64,000 bases of DNA from Sphingomonas gei (GTDB lineage Bacteria; Pseudomonadota; Alphaproteobacteria; Sphingomonadales; Sphingomonadaceae), in assembly GCF_004792685.1 (NCBI RefSeq), contig NZ_SRXT01000009.1, forward strand, positions 124,001 through 188,000, in the 5' to 3' direction. The position numbers were made by a program, and so were the translations under genes. Positions 53,764-61,540 of this stretch are shown here, piece by piece. Below the pieces are notes generated by a model that did not search any database, was not told the DNA's origin, and worked only from the letters and a program-made list of their open reading frames with translations. Each line of letters begins with the position of its first letter. Position 1 is the first letter of the stretch.

Positions 53764-53864
53764 GACCAACCTCCTAGCAGGGAGGCTGGTGGGGACTGAA
53801 GAAGGCCTGACTTATAGCCTAGAGGCTGGCGCGCGGCAAGTTGATCGTCGGGCGCCAGGCCATC

Positions 53865-53979
53865 GTAGTCGTCCGTACTACAGCCAAGTGGCGGATTTGC
53901 GTGACTTTTACGCGCCGCAAGAACCGTACTACAATGTAGTCGCCATCCCATCCGCGCTAAACCGTTGCGCAGCAACGGA
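53865..53979. promoter_or_regulatory. oriT-side dyads, probable accessory-protein binding sites
   Basis: CCGTACTACA occurs twice (53873-53882, 53924-53933). Each copy is in a GTAGT/ACTAC inverted repeat: GTAGT-N7-ACTAC at 53865-53881 and ACTAC-AAT-GTAGT around 53928-53940. A further hairpin CCGTTGC-GCA-GCAACGG lies at 53963-53979, just before the nic hairpin. This matches the array of accessory-protein sites next to MobF oriTs. Confidence 0.55.
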
Positions 53980-53985
53980 AACCTT

Positions 53986-54013
53986 GCACCTTCAGGTGCG
54001 TAGGGTGTGCATA
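53986..54013 (+). other. oriT: oriT core with predicted nic site
   Basis: Hairpin GCACC-TTCA-GGTGC (53986-53999) is followed by GTAGGGTGT then GC. R388 has GCACC-GAAA-GGTGC followed by GTATTGTCT|A, and F has its hairpin followed by GTGGGGTGT|G, both cut nine bases after the hairpin. The equivalent cut here is between 54008 and 54009 on the + strand. The T-strand would lead with 54009 and move right, so traD and traI enter last, as in F and R388. Comparison sequences are from memory of these model plasmids. Confidence 0.75.
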
Positions 54014-54184
54014 TCCTCAGAGACCGATTCCTTGTCCCTGGTCTGTCTGGTGATGTTTGGTGGGGCGCCGTTACCGGGTCCGGCTGGGCACTGCTCCGCC
54101 GACGGGCGGAAGGTGCAAAGCGTCTGCCGCGAAGCAGTCGCGCTGCGCGATACGGGACGGGCAAGCGAAGCGATGCGCTCCCCC

Positions 54185-54375
54185 ATGCGCGCCGGGACTT
54201 GGGTCCCGAAGCGCGCATCAATGGGGCCACCGGCCCCATTGGCCAGGCGAGGATCGTAACCCGGCAGGGCGGAGACAAGGCAATTGCCTTGGCTCCGTGA
54301 GCTTTGATCCCGGCGTCCGTCCAGGACGACGGGGTCTCTAGCGAATAGAGCCGTCATCGGGCGATGAGCCCGATG
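54185..54375. repeat. Hairpin-dense first segment of the leading region
   Basis: Five inverted repeats follow one another: ATGCGCGC-CGGGAC / GTCCCG-GCGCGCAT (54185-54218), AATGGGGCC/GGCCCCATT (54220-54240), GGAG-a-CAAGGCAATTGCCTTG-g-CTCC (54271-54296), CTCTA/TAGAG (54336-54350) and CATCGGGC/GCCCGATG (54355-54375). There is no convincing gene between 53764 and 54468. As entering single strand this segment would fold strongly: candidate single-strand initiation site or promoter. Confidence 0.55.
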
Positions 54376-54468
54376 CGCCCTCGCCCTCACCTGCTTCTTC
54401 CGGTGCGCTGTTATCGCGGCTATAGTCACCGCGTTCACAGCCCGATTAGCGTTGAACACGAGGCCCAT

Positions 54469-54687
54469 ATGGCAAAGACACTGGAACAGGAGCGTTTGGC
54501 GTTCGAAGAGGATGCACGTCGGCTGGAAGAGCGGCGCAGAAGGCTCGAAGAGAAAGAGCGCGAGCAGGCCATTTCGACGGTCGAAAGATCAGGCTTGCTC
54601 AAGCTCGAGGCCAAACGGCTGGCGGCCCTCACCGACCGGATCAAGACCCTCGGTATCGACGCTGTCGAGAAGCGGCTGGCAGCCTGA
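54469..54687 (+). CDS. Small coiled-coil protein, first gene of the leading region
   Basis: 72 residues from ATG 54469. MAKTLEQERLAFEEDARRLEERRRRLEEKEREQ is a strong charged coiled coil, followed by TVERSGLLKLEAKRLAALTDRIKTLGIDAVEKRL. Related small proteins accompany conjugation genes in alphaproteobacterial plasmids, but no function is known to me. It is one of only a few + strand genes in the leading region. Confidence 0.7.
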   Translation: MAKTLEQERLAFEEDARRLEERRRRLEEKEREQAISTVERSGLLKLEAKRLAALTDRIKTLGIDAVEKRLAA

Positions 54688-54715
54688 ACCTGACCCGCCG
54701 CGCCAACGGCGCGGC

Positions 54716-54791
54716 ACGGACATGGGGGGTTCGATGCCCCCCATGTCCGTACCTCTCCCAGCAAAAAAAGGGAGAGGCCGGAGCCCCTCCC
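54716..54791 (-). terminator. Tandem terminator after the 54800-55024 gene
   Basis: Read on the - strand: GGGAGGGGC / GCCTCTCCC stem (54791-54783 / 54778-54770) with a TCCG loop, then seven T (54769-54763), a clear intrinsic terminator. It is followed by a 14-base stem ACGGACATGGGGGG / CCCCCCATGTCCGT (54716-54729 / 54737-54750), which could also stop + strand transcription from the coiled-coil gene. A related arrangement follows the DUF2493 gene. Confidence 0.75.
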
Positions 54792-54799
54792 CAGATTCT

Positions 54800-55024
54800 T
54801 CAGAACTCGTCGGACATCCGGCCCGGGACCGTGTGGACCACCCGGTCGATGAGCGTCATCGGCAGCGCGTTGTAGTCGCCTTCGTCGATGGCGACGTAGC
54901 GCCCGGGCGCATCCTCGATAACGTGCTGGTCGAAGAAACTGTGCAGCGCGCGGCGTTCGGCGAAGGCCAGCGCGGCGAGATAGTTGGCGGTATCGGCATG
55001 GGCGGCGGTCGAGATGATCTGCAT
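54800..55024 (-). CDS. Small leading-region protein with structured 5' element
   Basis: 74 residues from ATG 55024 with GGAGGAC upstream. MQIISTAAHADTANYLAALAFAERRALHSFFDQHVIEDAPGRYVAIDEGDYNALP; no family recognised. It is mostly helical and slightly acidic. It is preceded by the nested inverted-repeat element at 55063-55237 and followed by a tandem terminator, the same arrangement as the DUF2493 gene. Being early in the leading region with the T-strand as its template, it may be an early-expressed establishment or anti-defence protein. Confidence 0.65.
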   Translation of the reverse strand: MQIISTAAHADTANYLAALAFAERRALHSFFDQHVIEDAPGRYVAIDEGDYNALPMTLIDRVVHTVPGRMSDEF

Positions 55025-55062
55025 GTTGTCCTCCTGTCGTCTTGAATGACAGGGGAAAGGTT

Positions 55063-55237
55063 GTCGTTGAGGGAGCCGCCGGGTCAGGGACGCCGGCAGA
55101 GCCGGCGCCGCGAAGCGGCGGTGGGGGTCACGATTTTCTTCGGCGGCCACTGCCGCCGAAAGGGAGCGCCGGCGCTCGCTCCGCCGAAGAAAATGGTGGG
55201 GCCCCGCCGTCCTTGACGCGGCGGTTCCCTCAACGAC
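55063..55237. promoter_or_regulatory. Nested inverted-repeat element, copy 1
   Basis: Outer arms GTCGTTGAGGGAGCCGCC (55063-55080) / GGCGGTTCCCTCAACGAC (55220-55237), one mismatch in 18. GGTCAGGGACG (55082-55092) can pair with CCTTGACG (55211-55218). Inner stem ATTTTCTTCGGCGG / CCGCCGAAGAAAAT (55133-55146 / 55181-55194), perfect over 14. Smaller hairpins CGCCGGC/GCCGGCG (55091-55107), GCCGC/GCGGC (55107-55119) and palindrome GAGCGCCGGCGCTC (55164-55177). It ends 39 bases before a - strand start codon. A second copy with the same layout is at 62560-62753. Confidence 0.75.
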
Positions 55238-55314
55238 ATGCTCGGAATTCTGTGAGAGATTTTATCCTCTAATGGGCACGCATACGGTTGCGCTTGGCGC
55301 CATCGGAACCTTGC

Positions 55315-55965
55315 TTATGCGGGCCGTGTAAGCGTGTCGCTCGCCGCGCCCTTGAGCCACAGGCTGTTCGAGAGAAGCCAGACCATCAGGACCGCCACGA
55401 ACACGCGGTTGGTGATGCCATAAGGCGCGCCCCTGTGCAGGGTGAGATATTGCGCAACGAAGGCGAGGAGGAGGACGCTGGCCAGTGCCAGGGCAGCCAC
55501 CCGGTGGCGCTTCCACCGCGGGTCGAAGGCATAGCTCAGGCTCAGGCAGATCGATGAGAGCATGATGCTGACGATGTTCACGAGAAAGCTGATGGTGTGG
55601 ATATCGCCAGTCCGCGTGGATGGCGCAGTTTCGAGATCGGTCGGGAACGCCGCCGTGACGATCAGTCCAAGAAACGCGACGATCAGGAGCCCCGCCCCCG
55701 CCCTTCCAAGCCACGATTTTGGACCTGTCCGCAGGAGGCCGGTCGCCAGCGCCAGACAGCCCAGCGAAATCGACAGGAAGGCGCTCGTCATGATCGGGCC
55801 GAAGGCGCCGACGGCATAGTCGCTGATCATGTGATCGACGATCGTATAATCCGGTCGCAGCGCGTGCATGAGCAGTAGCGCCGCCGCAAAATAGGAGAAG
55901 AACAGGGCTGCAGCCGTGGGGAGCCAGGCGACCCTTGGCGATCGTGGATCGGACCGGTCTCGCAT
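55315..55965 (-). CDS. DUF998 family membrane protein
   Basis: 216 residues with about six membrane segments (near 14-35, 55-78, 87-107, 122-145, 155-172 and 183-203). HMISDYAVGAFGPIMTSAFLSISLGCLALA and TGDIHTISFLVNIVSIMLSS match the DUF998 pattern. Function unknown; members are integral membrane proteins sometimes linked to lipid or heme-associated enzymes. It lies 77 bases beyond structured element copy 1 in the same orientation. Confidence 0.78.
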   Translation of the reverse strand: MRDRSDPRSPRVAWLPTAAALFFSYFAAALLLMHALRPDYTIVDHMISDYAVGAFGPIMTSAFLSISLGCLALATGLLRTGPKSWLGRAGAGLLIVAFLGLIVTAAFPTDLETAPSTRTGDIHTISFLVNIVSIMLSSICLSLSYAFDPRWKRHRVAALALASVLLLAFVAQYLTLHRGAPYGITNRVFVAVLMVWLLSNSLWLKGAASDTLTRPA

Positions 55966-56083
55966 GCTGCAGTTCCTCGCTTCAAACTGTTCCGAAAGCT
56001 TATTTCACCGGTGCTTGTCTGCAAGCTTAATGGCCGCACCGGCTCGGTAGCCACCCTTACCGAGCGCGAAGTGTTGGCCGCGA

Positions 56084-56242
56084 CTACAGTTGGGCGAGAA
56101 GCCGTTCGAGTTGCTCTGCGGCACGTTCGTGAAGCGCTTGGCTTTCTTCCGTCAGCCTTTCGCCGGAGGGCATATTTCCGGTCTCGACCGAATCCCTGAG
56201 TAGATTAATCGCCGCGCGCAATGCGACCTCGGTGTCTGTCAT
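56084..56242 (-). CDS. Small helical hypothetical protein
   Basis: 52 residues from ATG 56242 (an earlier ATG at 56275 adds 11). MTDTEVALRAAINLLRDSVETGNMPSGERLTEESQALHERAAEQLERLLAQL is wholly helical and acidic. No family recognised; may be real given codon use and its similarity in size to the other small leading-region proteins. Confidence 0.45.
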   Translation of the reverse strand: MTDTEVALRAAINLLRDSVETGNMPSGERLTEESQALHERAAEQLERLLAQL

Positions 56243-56275
56243 CTTGGCTGCTCCGGAGCTGTCGGAGATCTGCAT

Positions 56276-56631
56276 TTACATTGGCGGCGCTGTCGTTGAC
56301 AGAGCTGGCCGCTCGTTTGCCTTGGCTTCGGAGAGCCGAGGCCTTTCAACCAGCCAACGGCGCCTTTGAGTTGGTTCGACGATGCGCCTGTGTTAGGCCC
56401 GGCGGGCGCTGCGAAACGGGCAGCGCCGGGACTGGTAATCCCGTCAAGGACGGCAACTCGGTGTGATTTCACGCCGGGGTGCCTGCGCATATGTCCAGGT
56501 GCCTCGGCACTAAAAGCGTAGGCGCATGTCTTGACGTGTTACCAGCCCCGGCTCCCGCGCCCAGCGCGCGGGAGTTGTTGGGCGGGCGCACTGACACTGT
56601 CGCCGGTATTCGCGCACCTGGATGGGCGGAA
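56276..56631. other. Noncoding stretch with two hairpins
   Basis: No supported gene in these 356 bases. Two clear dyads are present: GGCGCTGC / GCAGCGCC (56405-56412 / 56420-56427) and CTCCCGCGC / GCGCGGGAG (56552-56560 / 56566-56574). Promoter activity for the small + strand gene that follows is likely but no clear -35/-10 pair was identified. Confidence 0.5.
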
Positions 56632-56814
56632 ATGGATATCTACGGAAAGGATCCAGTGGTTACGCGCGCCGTCGCGCTGGCGCTGATGCGACAGTCGCTC
56701 GGGTTGCTCGACGCGGTCGGGGATACGGCGCCGGCGGTGCATCTGCAGATGGCGATAGACACGATGACGCGGTCGTTGCCTTCGCCGCGCGATGATCAGC
56801 CGGTTACGGCGTGA
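56632..56814 (+). CDS. Small helical hypothetical protein
   Basis: 60 residues from ATG 56632 (MDIYGKDPVVTRAVALALMRQSLGLLDAVGDTAPAVHLQMAIDTM). GGCGGAA lies upstream. Two amphipathic helices; no family recognised. Convergent with the 192-residue gene. Confidence 0.55.
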   Translation: MDIYGKDPVVTRAVALALMRQSLGLLDAVGDTAPAVHLQMAIDTMTRSLPSPRDDQPVTA

Positions 56815-56846
56815 AGCGCCCGCTTCGCATCTCGCACCAGGCAGGG

Positions 56847-56879
56847 AAAAAAAAGGCGCACCAGCGTAAGCGGCGCGCC
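56847..56879 (-). terminator. Intrinsic terminator of the 56909-57487 gene
   Basis: On the - strand: GGCGCGCC (56879-56872), nine-base loop, GGTGCGCC (56862-56855), then eight T (56854-56847). Textbook rho-independent terminator, with one G-T pair in the stem. Confidence 0.85.
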
Positions 56880-56908
56880 CTCCTTCACCGGTTGGCATTT
56901 GAGGGAGG

Positions 56909-57487
56909 CTATGCCCATTCCAGCCGGGAAGTGTCGTCGGCGTCAGCGGTCGCCAGAAGCTGATCGAGCCGGTCAAGATATGCGGTGACGCCGTGTTCGT
57001 CCGCGCGGCGGCGAACCGCCGGGTTGGCCAGCCTGGCGCGGACAGCGTCGATTGGGATTTCGCCTACGCTGTCAGGGCGCAGGCCAAGGCCTTCGAGAAG
57101 GGCGTAGGCGCTGGCGGTTGCAAGATCGAGCTCCACGCCAAGGTCGGAGGTTAAGGCGACCCGCATCATGATCGTGCCCGTCTCTTCGATGCGGTAGACG
57201 GCCACGCGGCGGCACCGGAATTGCGCCTCTTCGACGACACTGATGACATCGGTCTGGAAGTCAAAAACATTGGTGACTGCAGCGAGCGCCAGCGGGCAGA
57301 CACGTGCCTCGAAATGGTAGGACAGGAACGCGTCTTCGGCTGCGTCCGGATCGAGAAGCGCGGTGCTGGTACGCTCGCTTTCCTCGCGAAGGAACGCCCT
57401 GAAGGCGGCGAGCTGGCGGGCGGTGATCGTGGCGGTCGGTCGAAGCTGATCGTCGGCGGCGGTCGCGATGCGGAACGTGATGGACAT
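56909..57487 (-). CDS. Hypothetical leading-region protein
   Basis: 192 residues, soluble. N-terminal helical region with ITARQLAAFRAFLREESERTS, then a beta-rich part (CRRVAVYRIEETGTIMMRVALTSDLGVELDLATASAYALLEGLGL) and an acidic tail. GGAGGACA precedes the ATG, and an intrinsic terminator follows. No family recognised. It is 68 bases downstream of the large STAND protein gene on the same strand but seems separately terminated. Confidence 0.65.
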   Translation of the reverse strand: MSITFRIATAADDQLRPTATITARQLAAFRAFLREESERTSTALLDPDAAEDAFLSYHFEARVCPLALAAVTNVFDFQTDVISVVEEAQFRCRRVAVYRIEETGTIMMRVALTSDLGVELDLATASAYALLEGLGLRPDSVGEIPIDAVRARLANPAVRRRADEHGVTAYLDRLDQLLATADADDTSRLEWA

Positions 57488-57555
57488 CTTGTCCTCCCTC
57501 GTTGGAACCGCTGTCCCGCTCCTCCTCTTCTTTTTCCGGGTTGGGGCCGGGCGCC

Positions 57556-60500
57556 TCAGCGCCCGTAGAAGTTGCTCTCCAGCGACCGCTGGATGCTATC
57601 CAGCATGCTGGTCGCCCAGGAGCCAATGCCGCGGTCCTTCGTCCAGGCCGCGAGCGGTCCTTTGAAGCTGGTGAGGTGCGGGTTAAGCGATCCGCCCCAT
57701 GAGCTGGGATAGATGCGCTGGCGAAGGGCATCGCGGAACCGCTTGCGCGCCCCATAAAGCTTGGCGAGCTGCTCCAACGCCGGGTGCCAGGCGAAGGCAT
57801 CGTCCCGCTGTTCGAGGATTGGAAAGAAGGTAAGGAGGAAGCCGATCCGGGCATCCGGATCGGCCTTCACCCAATCGAGCATAAGCGTCAGCGGCGTCTC
57901 GAACAGAGCGCCTGCGCCGGTGCGCAACTCGTCATAAGCGAAGGGCTTGGACGCCGAGACGACGCTGTTGAGTCGTTCGCGCTCGACCCGGGTGGCGATT
58001 TCGTAAAAGCCGGCCAAAACCGGCCAGACGTCTTCGGGTGCGCGCTTGACGACCATCGCGAGTGCTACGCGCAGAGCATCCGAAGGGCGGCCATAGCGTG
58101 CGCCGGTCGTGCGGCAGGCCTGCTCGATCTGGAGGGCGATGGCGCGTGCGAAACTGCTGTCGATTGCCGCGGATGCGTCGAGAAACTGGAACATCCTGTC
58201 GTAGTTATACTCGGAGTTCGCCGCATGGCCGTCGCCGTCGTCAGCGATCGAGGGCGACAGCAGGGCGAGTTTCACCAGCTCGAGCATTTCGGGCGTTGGC
58301 GCCTTGTTGTCGTGGAGGAGGAGCGAGAGAATTTCGAGCGCCGCCCATCCTCCGCCGTCCTGGCCTCGATCGAGCAATGCGACGATAAACCGTTTGAGCG
58401 CGGCCATCGACACTTGCTCGAGACGTCGGCCGTGAGAAATGACCGCGCTTTGGCGGGGCGAGACTTTGCCGTCGCGGACATCGGCGGTGAACTCGTCGAG
58501 ACGATCGTCGGTAACCCGCAGCGAGATCGGTATATAGATCGGGTTCGCCGCAAGGATCGTCGATGCGCGCGCGATGGCGACGAGCGTTGTGACTTTCTCA
58601 GGGTGATCGATGAGGCGCTTGTCCAGGGCTGCGAGAAGCGATCCGACGAAGTCGGCGCCGTCATGCTTGCCGCTGGCATCGAGGGCGCGGATCGCAGTCT
58701 CGAACGCTGGGACCGGATCGGCGAGATGGTCGGCCAGGGCGACAGCAAAGGGCCCCGGCGAATGGAGCTTGCGGGTGGCGAACGCGTGGATGGCGCGCGT
58801 GCGTTGTTCGGGGTTTTGTGCGATGTCCGGCGTGAGCGCTGCTACGATCCTGGCGGATCGATCGTAATCAGGCTTGTCCTGGTCCTGGGCGTAGCGTTTG
58901 TCCGGATCGTGGAGGTCGGACATCCAGAAACGGCTGTGAAGCAGGGCCCTGTCGACGGGGTCAACGGGCAGGGTGGCGTCGTAGAGGGCGCGAACCGCGC
59001 GTGAGAACTTCGTTGGTTTCTCGGGGCTGTCGAAATAGAGCCAGTCGCCGATGCGCTTGGTGGCTTTGAAGTAATGGCCGGCGTGCGCGACGACCTCTCG
59101 CACGAAGCCGTCGATTGTCGGAAGTAGCTCGGGTGCGAGCAGGTTGCGCAGGTCGCCCGCGACATGCTCTTCGATCGCGCCGCGCAGTTCAGGGGCTTTC
59201 GCCCAGATCTCACGCATACGCTCGAGCGCCCAATTGAAATAGGCGTACATCGTGCTTCGGTCGGGCGGCAGCCATTCGGGGCGAAAGGGTTCGGCGCCGG
59301 TTTGCTCGAATTCCCCGGAGCGCGTGAGATAGGTCTGGATCATACCGCCGAGCGCCTCGACACCGGCACGCCGGATCCGGGGGTCATCTTCTTCGAGCGC
59401 CTGCTCGAGCGCCTCGCGGCGATGGCGGTCGTTGGCCTGTGTTCCGGCTGCGGCGACCTGGAAGATCTGGCGTAGGAGGCTGACGATCGGCGGCGGGCCC
59501 TCGGTTGCAGCGACGGCAGCGAGGCGCAGGATGATAGAGGCCGCCGCCCAGAAGCTGTCCTGTCGGCCGGCGAGGTACCGCAGGGCATCGAGCAGCCCGT
59601 CGGTGACGGGGATTGCGGCAAGATCGTCAAGCGGTTGGCGGCCAATCGCGTCGAAGAGTGCTCTTGCGATGCGGTTGGGTTCGACCCGGGCGACGGCAGA
59701 GAGATAGGCCGCGGCGTCGGGATGTACGATCTTTTCGTCGGCAAGGATGCCGCGCAGGAGAATGCCGATGACTTCGCTCAAGGTTGGCGACGGCCTGAGA
59801 TAACGCCACCGCGCGAGCATCGCGTCGCGGTGGTGCGTCCGTGCGCGATCGAGGAAGTCGATGAGCGTCGAAGACCGCAGGTAATCTAGCCGGCGTCGAC
59901 CGAGAAAATCTGCGATTGGACGGGGCTGTGCGTTCATCGCGCCATAGCTGCGACCTACCAGATGCTGCCCGGCGGCGATGACAAGATTCTCGTACATCAG
60001 CTCGCCCTTCATGTGGACGAGCGTCTCGGCGATGTCGTCGAATACGCGCGGGTCCTCGTTTGGCGAGAGCTTGTCGAACAGCGAGAGACATTCCAGCGCG
60101 CGGATGGTCTCGCGGTCCGCGCCGGCGGCGTTGAGCATCTGCTGCGCGACATCGTCGGCGGATTTTAGGATACTCCTCTTGCCGTAAGTCTCGATCGCCA
60201 GAACGGCGATCCTGGGAAATCCGTCGCAAAAGTCCGCAAGATAGTCGAGTTCGTCGCTCTTCGCCTTGGGAAGCCCGGCCTTCAGGATGCCGCGAATGGT
60301 CGCGCGATCGGCTTGGGTGGGTCGGACCATGACGCACTGATCGTCGTGGTCGGTCCCGTCGGCGCCGACGGTGATGATGCGAAGCTCGCTGTCCGCGGAG
60401 CGCGCGATTTCGTTGAGACGGCGCGCTTCGTCGAGCGGGCAGCCGTCGACGACGAGGACCGCGACCGAGCGTTCCTTGACGATCTGATTGGCAACCTTCC

Positions 60501-61374
60501 AGAGGTCGTCGCGGACTTCGCGGAGGTCGCAGAAGATGAAATTGGCGGCGGTGGATTCGCCGAGCAGGCCGGTGCTGCTGCTCAGCGCGTGATAGAGCGA
60601 CCGGGTTTTGCCGATACCTGAGGCGCCCCAGATGCGAGCCGATGTGCGGGGTTGGTCCAGTTCGTCGGCGAGACGCTCGGCAAGCTGTGAGAAGTCGATC
60701 GCGTCGGCCCCCTGGGGACCGAGCGAGAAGCGGCGATCGGGGCTGTCGACGAACGCCGGCGTCGTTATGTCGGCACGCGTCCCCCAATGGTCGAGCGTGG
60801 AGAAGCCGGCGAGGTCGATCCTGGCGTTGATCTGCTTGATCCAGACTGCGACGGCAGGGTGCGTACTTGCCCAGGCCGCAAGCGCGTTGCCTTCATAGAC
60901 CTTGATCGCGGTAAGCTTGTCAGGATCGCCGCCGGCGAGGCGGATGCCTTCACGGATCGCCTTGACGCGGTCGTCGGGCTTGGGACTTACGAGCGGCTTG
61001 GCGGTGATCCCGATATAGCTGCCGCCACGGGTCAGCACGCCTTGGACGGCGTCGCTCAGCTCTTTCTTGGCGATGCGCGGAGGTTGGGTCGGCTTTGTCC
61101 AGACTTCGCGCTTCCACTGCGCGTCGCCGCTGTCCTTGGCTTTGCACTGGAAGATGATGTCGCGGCCGGGGAAGTAGTCGGTCGAGTCCTTGCCGCCCTC
61201 CCAGGAAATGCTGCCGTCCTGGCCGCCATCGGCGACCGTGATCTGGAGCGGGACCTCGACGCCCCGCAGCGGAACGCCCGCCTTGCGGGCTTCCGCATAA
61301 AGGAGCCGCCGCAACAGCGCGACGAGCTGGTCGCCGGTGAAGTCTTTGATTTCGTCGGGATGGACCGTGAACAT
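57556..61374 (-). CDS. Avs-like antiviral STAND NTPase with N-terminal nuclease domain
   Basis: 1272 residues. Residues about 15-130 form a restriction-endonuclease-like domain: ADGGQDGSISWEGG then IIFQCKAK, with D53 and Q76-x-K78. The NTPase domain has Walker A WGASGIGKT (249-257) and Walker B VAVLVVDGCP (304-313), of STAND type. From about 450 to the end is a long array of helical repeats, the usual sensor part. Nuclease-STAND-repeat order is that of Avs proteins, which recognise phage proteins and then cleave DNA. No close family match can be confirmed by eye. Located in the plasmid leading region. Confidence 0.72.
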   Translation of the reverse strand: MFTVHPDEIKDFTGDQLVALLRRLLYAEARKAGVPLRGVEVPLQITVADGGQDGSISWEGGKDSTDYFPGRDIIFQCKAKDSGDAQWKREVWTKPTQPPRIAKKELSDAVQGVLTRGGSYIGITAKPLVSPKPDDRVKAIREGIRLAGGDPDKLTAIKVYEGNALAAWASTHPAVAVWIKQINARIDLAGFSTLDHWGTRADITTPAFVDSPDRRFSLGPQGADAIDFSQLAERLADELDQPRTSARIWGASGIGKTRSLYHALSSSTGLLGESTAANFIFCDLREVRDDLWKVANQIVKERSVAVLVVDGCPLDEARRLNEIARSADSELRIITVGADGTDHDDQCVMVRPTQADRATIRGILKAGLPKAKSDELDYLADFCDGFPRIAVLAIETYGKRSILKSADDVAQQMLNAAGADRETIRALECLSLFDKLSPNEDPRVFDDIAETLVHMKGELMYENLVIAAGQHLVGRSYGAMNAQPRPIADFLGRRRLDYLRSSTLIDFLDRARTHHRDAMLARWRYLRPSPTLSEVIGILLRGILADEKIVHPDAAAYLSAVARVEPNRIARALFDAIGRQPLDDLAAIPVTDGLLDALRYLAGRQDSFWAAASIILRLAAVAATEGPPPIVSLLRQIFQVAAAGTQANDRHRREALEQALEEDDPRIRRAGVEALGGMIQTYLTRSGEFEQTGAEPFRPEWLPPDRSTMYAYFNWALERMREIWAKAPELRGAIEEHVAGDLRNLLAPELLPTIDGFVREVVAHAGHYFKATKRIGDWLYFDSPEKPTKFSRAVRALYDATLPVDPVDRALLHSRFWMSDLHDPDKRYAQDQDKPDYDRSARIVAALTPDIAQNPEQRTRAIHAFATRKLHSPGPFAVALADHLADPVPAFETAIRALDASGKHDGADFVGSLLAALDKRLIDHPEKVTTLVAIARASTILAANPIYIPISLRVTDDRLDEFTADVRDGKVSPRQSAVISHGRRLEQVSMAALKRFIVALLDRGQDGGGWAALEILSLLLHDNKAPTPEMLELVKLALLSPSIADDGDGHAANSEYNYDRMFQFLDASAAIDSSFARAIALQIEQACRTTGARYGRPSDALRVALAMVVKRAPEDVWPVLAGFYEIATRVERERLNSVVSASKPFAYDELRTGAGALFETPLTLMLDWVKADPDARIGFLLTFFPILEQRDDAFAWHPALEQLAKLYGARKRFRDALRQRIYPSSWGGSLNPHLTSFKGPLAAWTKDRGIGSWATSMLDSIQRSLESNFYGR

Positions 61375-61445
61375 GGCTCCCTCCTATCGTGACGGGTGCG
61401 CCGGCGAAACGAAAGGTTGATCCACGACCGAAAGGTCAGTCCGAG

Positions 61446-61532
61446 CGGCGCGAAGGGGCTCGATGCCCCTGAGCGCCGCAAGTCGACGCAAAGAAGAAGA
61501 GGAGAGGCCCCGGCTGAAGCCAGGACCTCTCC
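61446..61532 (-). terminator. Tandem hairpins after the DUF2493 gene
   Basis: On the - strand: GGAGAGG...CCTCTCC stem (61532-61501) with internal CC/GG and GGC/GCC pairs, followed by TCTTCTTCTTT, then a second hairpin GCGGCGC...AGGGGC / GCCCCT...GCGCCGC (about 61446-61478). The order and the loop text GGGGCATCGA-CCCC match the tandem terminator at 54716-54791. Confidence 0.65.
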
Positions 61533-61540
61533 GTGAGCGC

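Noticed and set aside
53789..54259. 156-residue open frame across oriT
   Set aside because: It runs through the nic hairpin and dyads, has no ribosome-binding site and no recognisable protein character.
55063..55237. Reading structured element copy 1 as a simple terminator
   Set aside because: It lies upstream of a start codon, is far longer than a terminator and has no T-run; copy 2 occupies the same place before another gene.
57784..59004. 406-residue open frame on the + strand
   Set aside because: Antisense to the STAND protein, whose nuclease and Walker motifs are clear.
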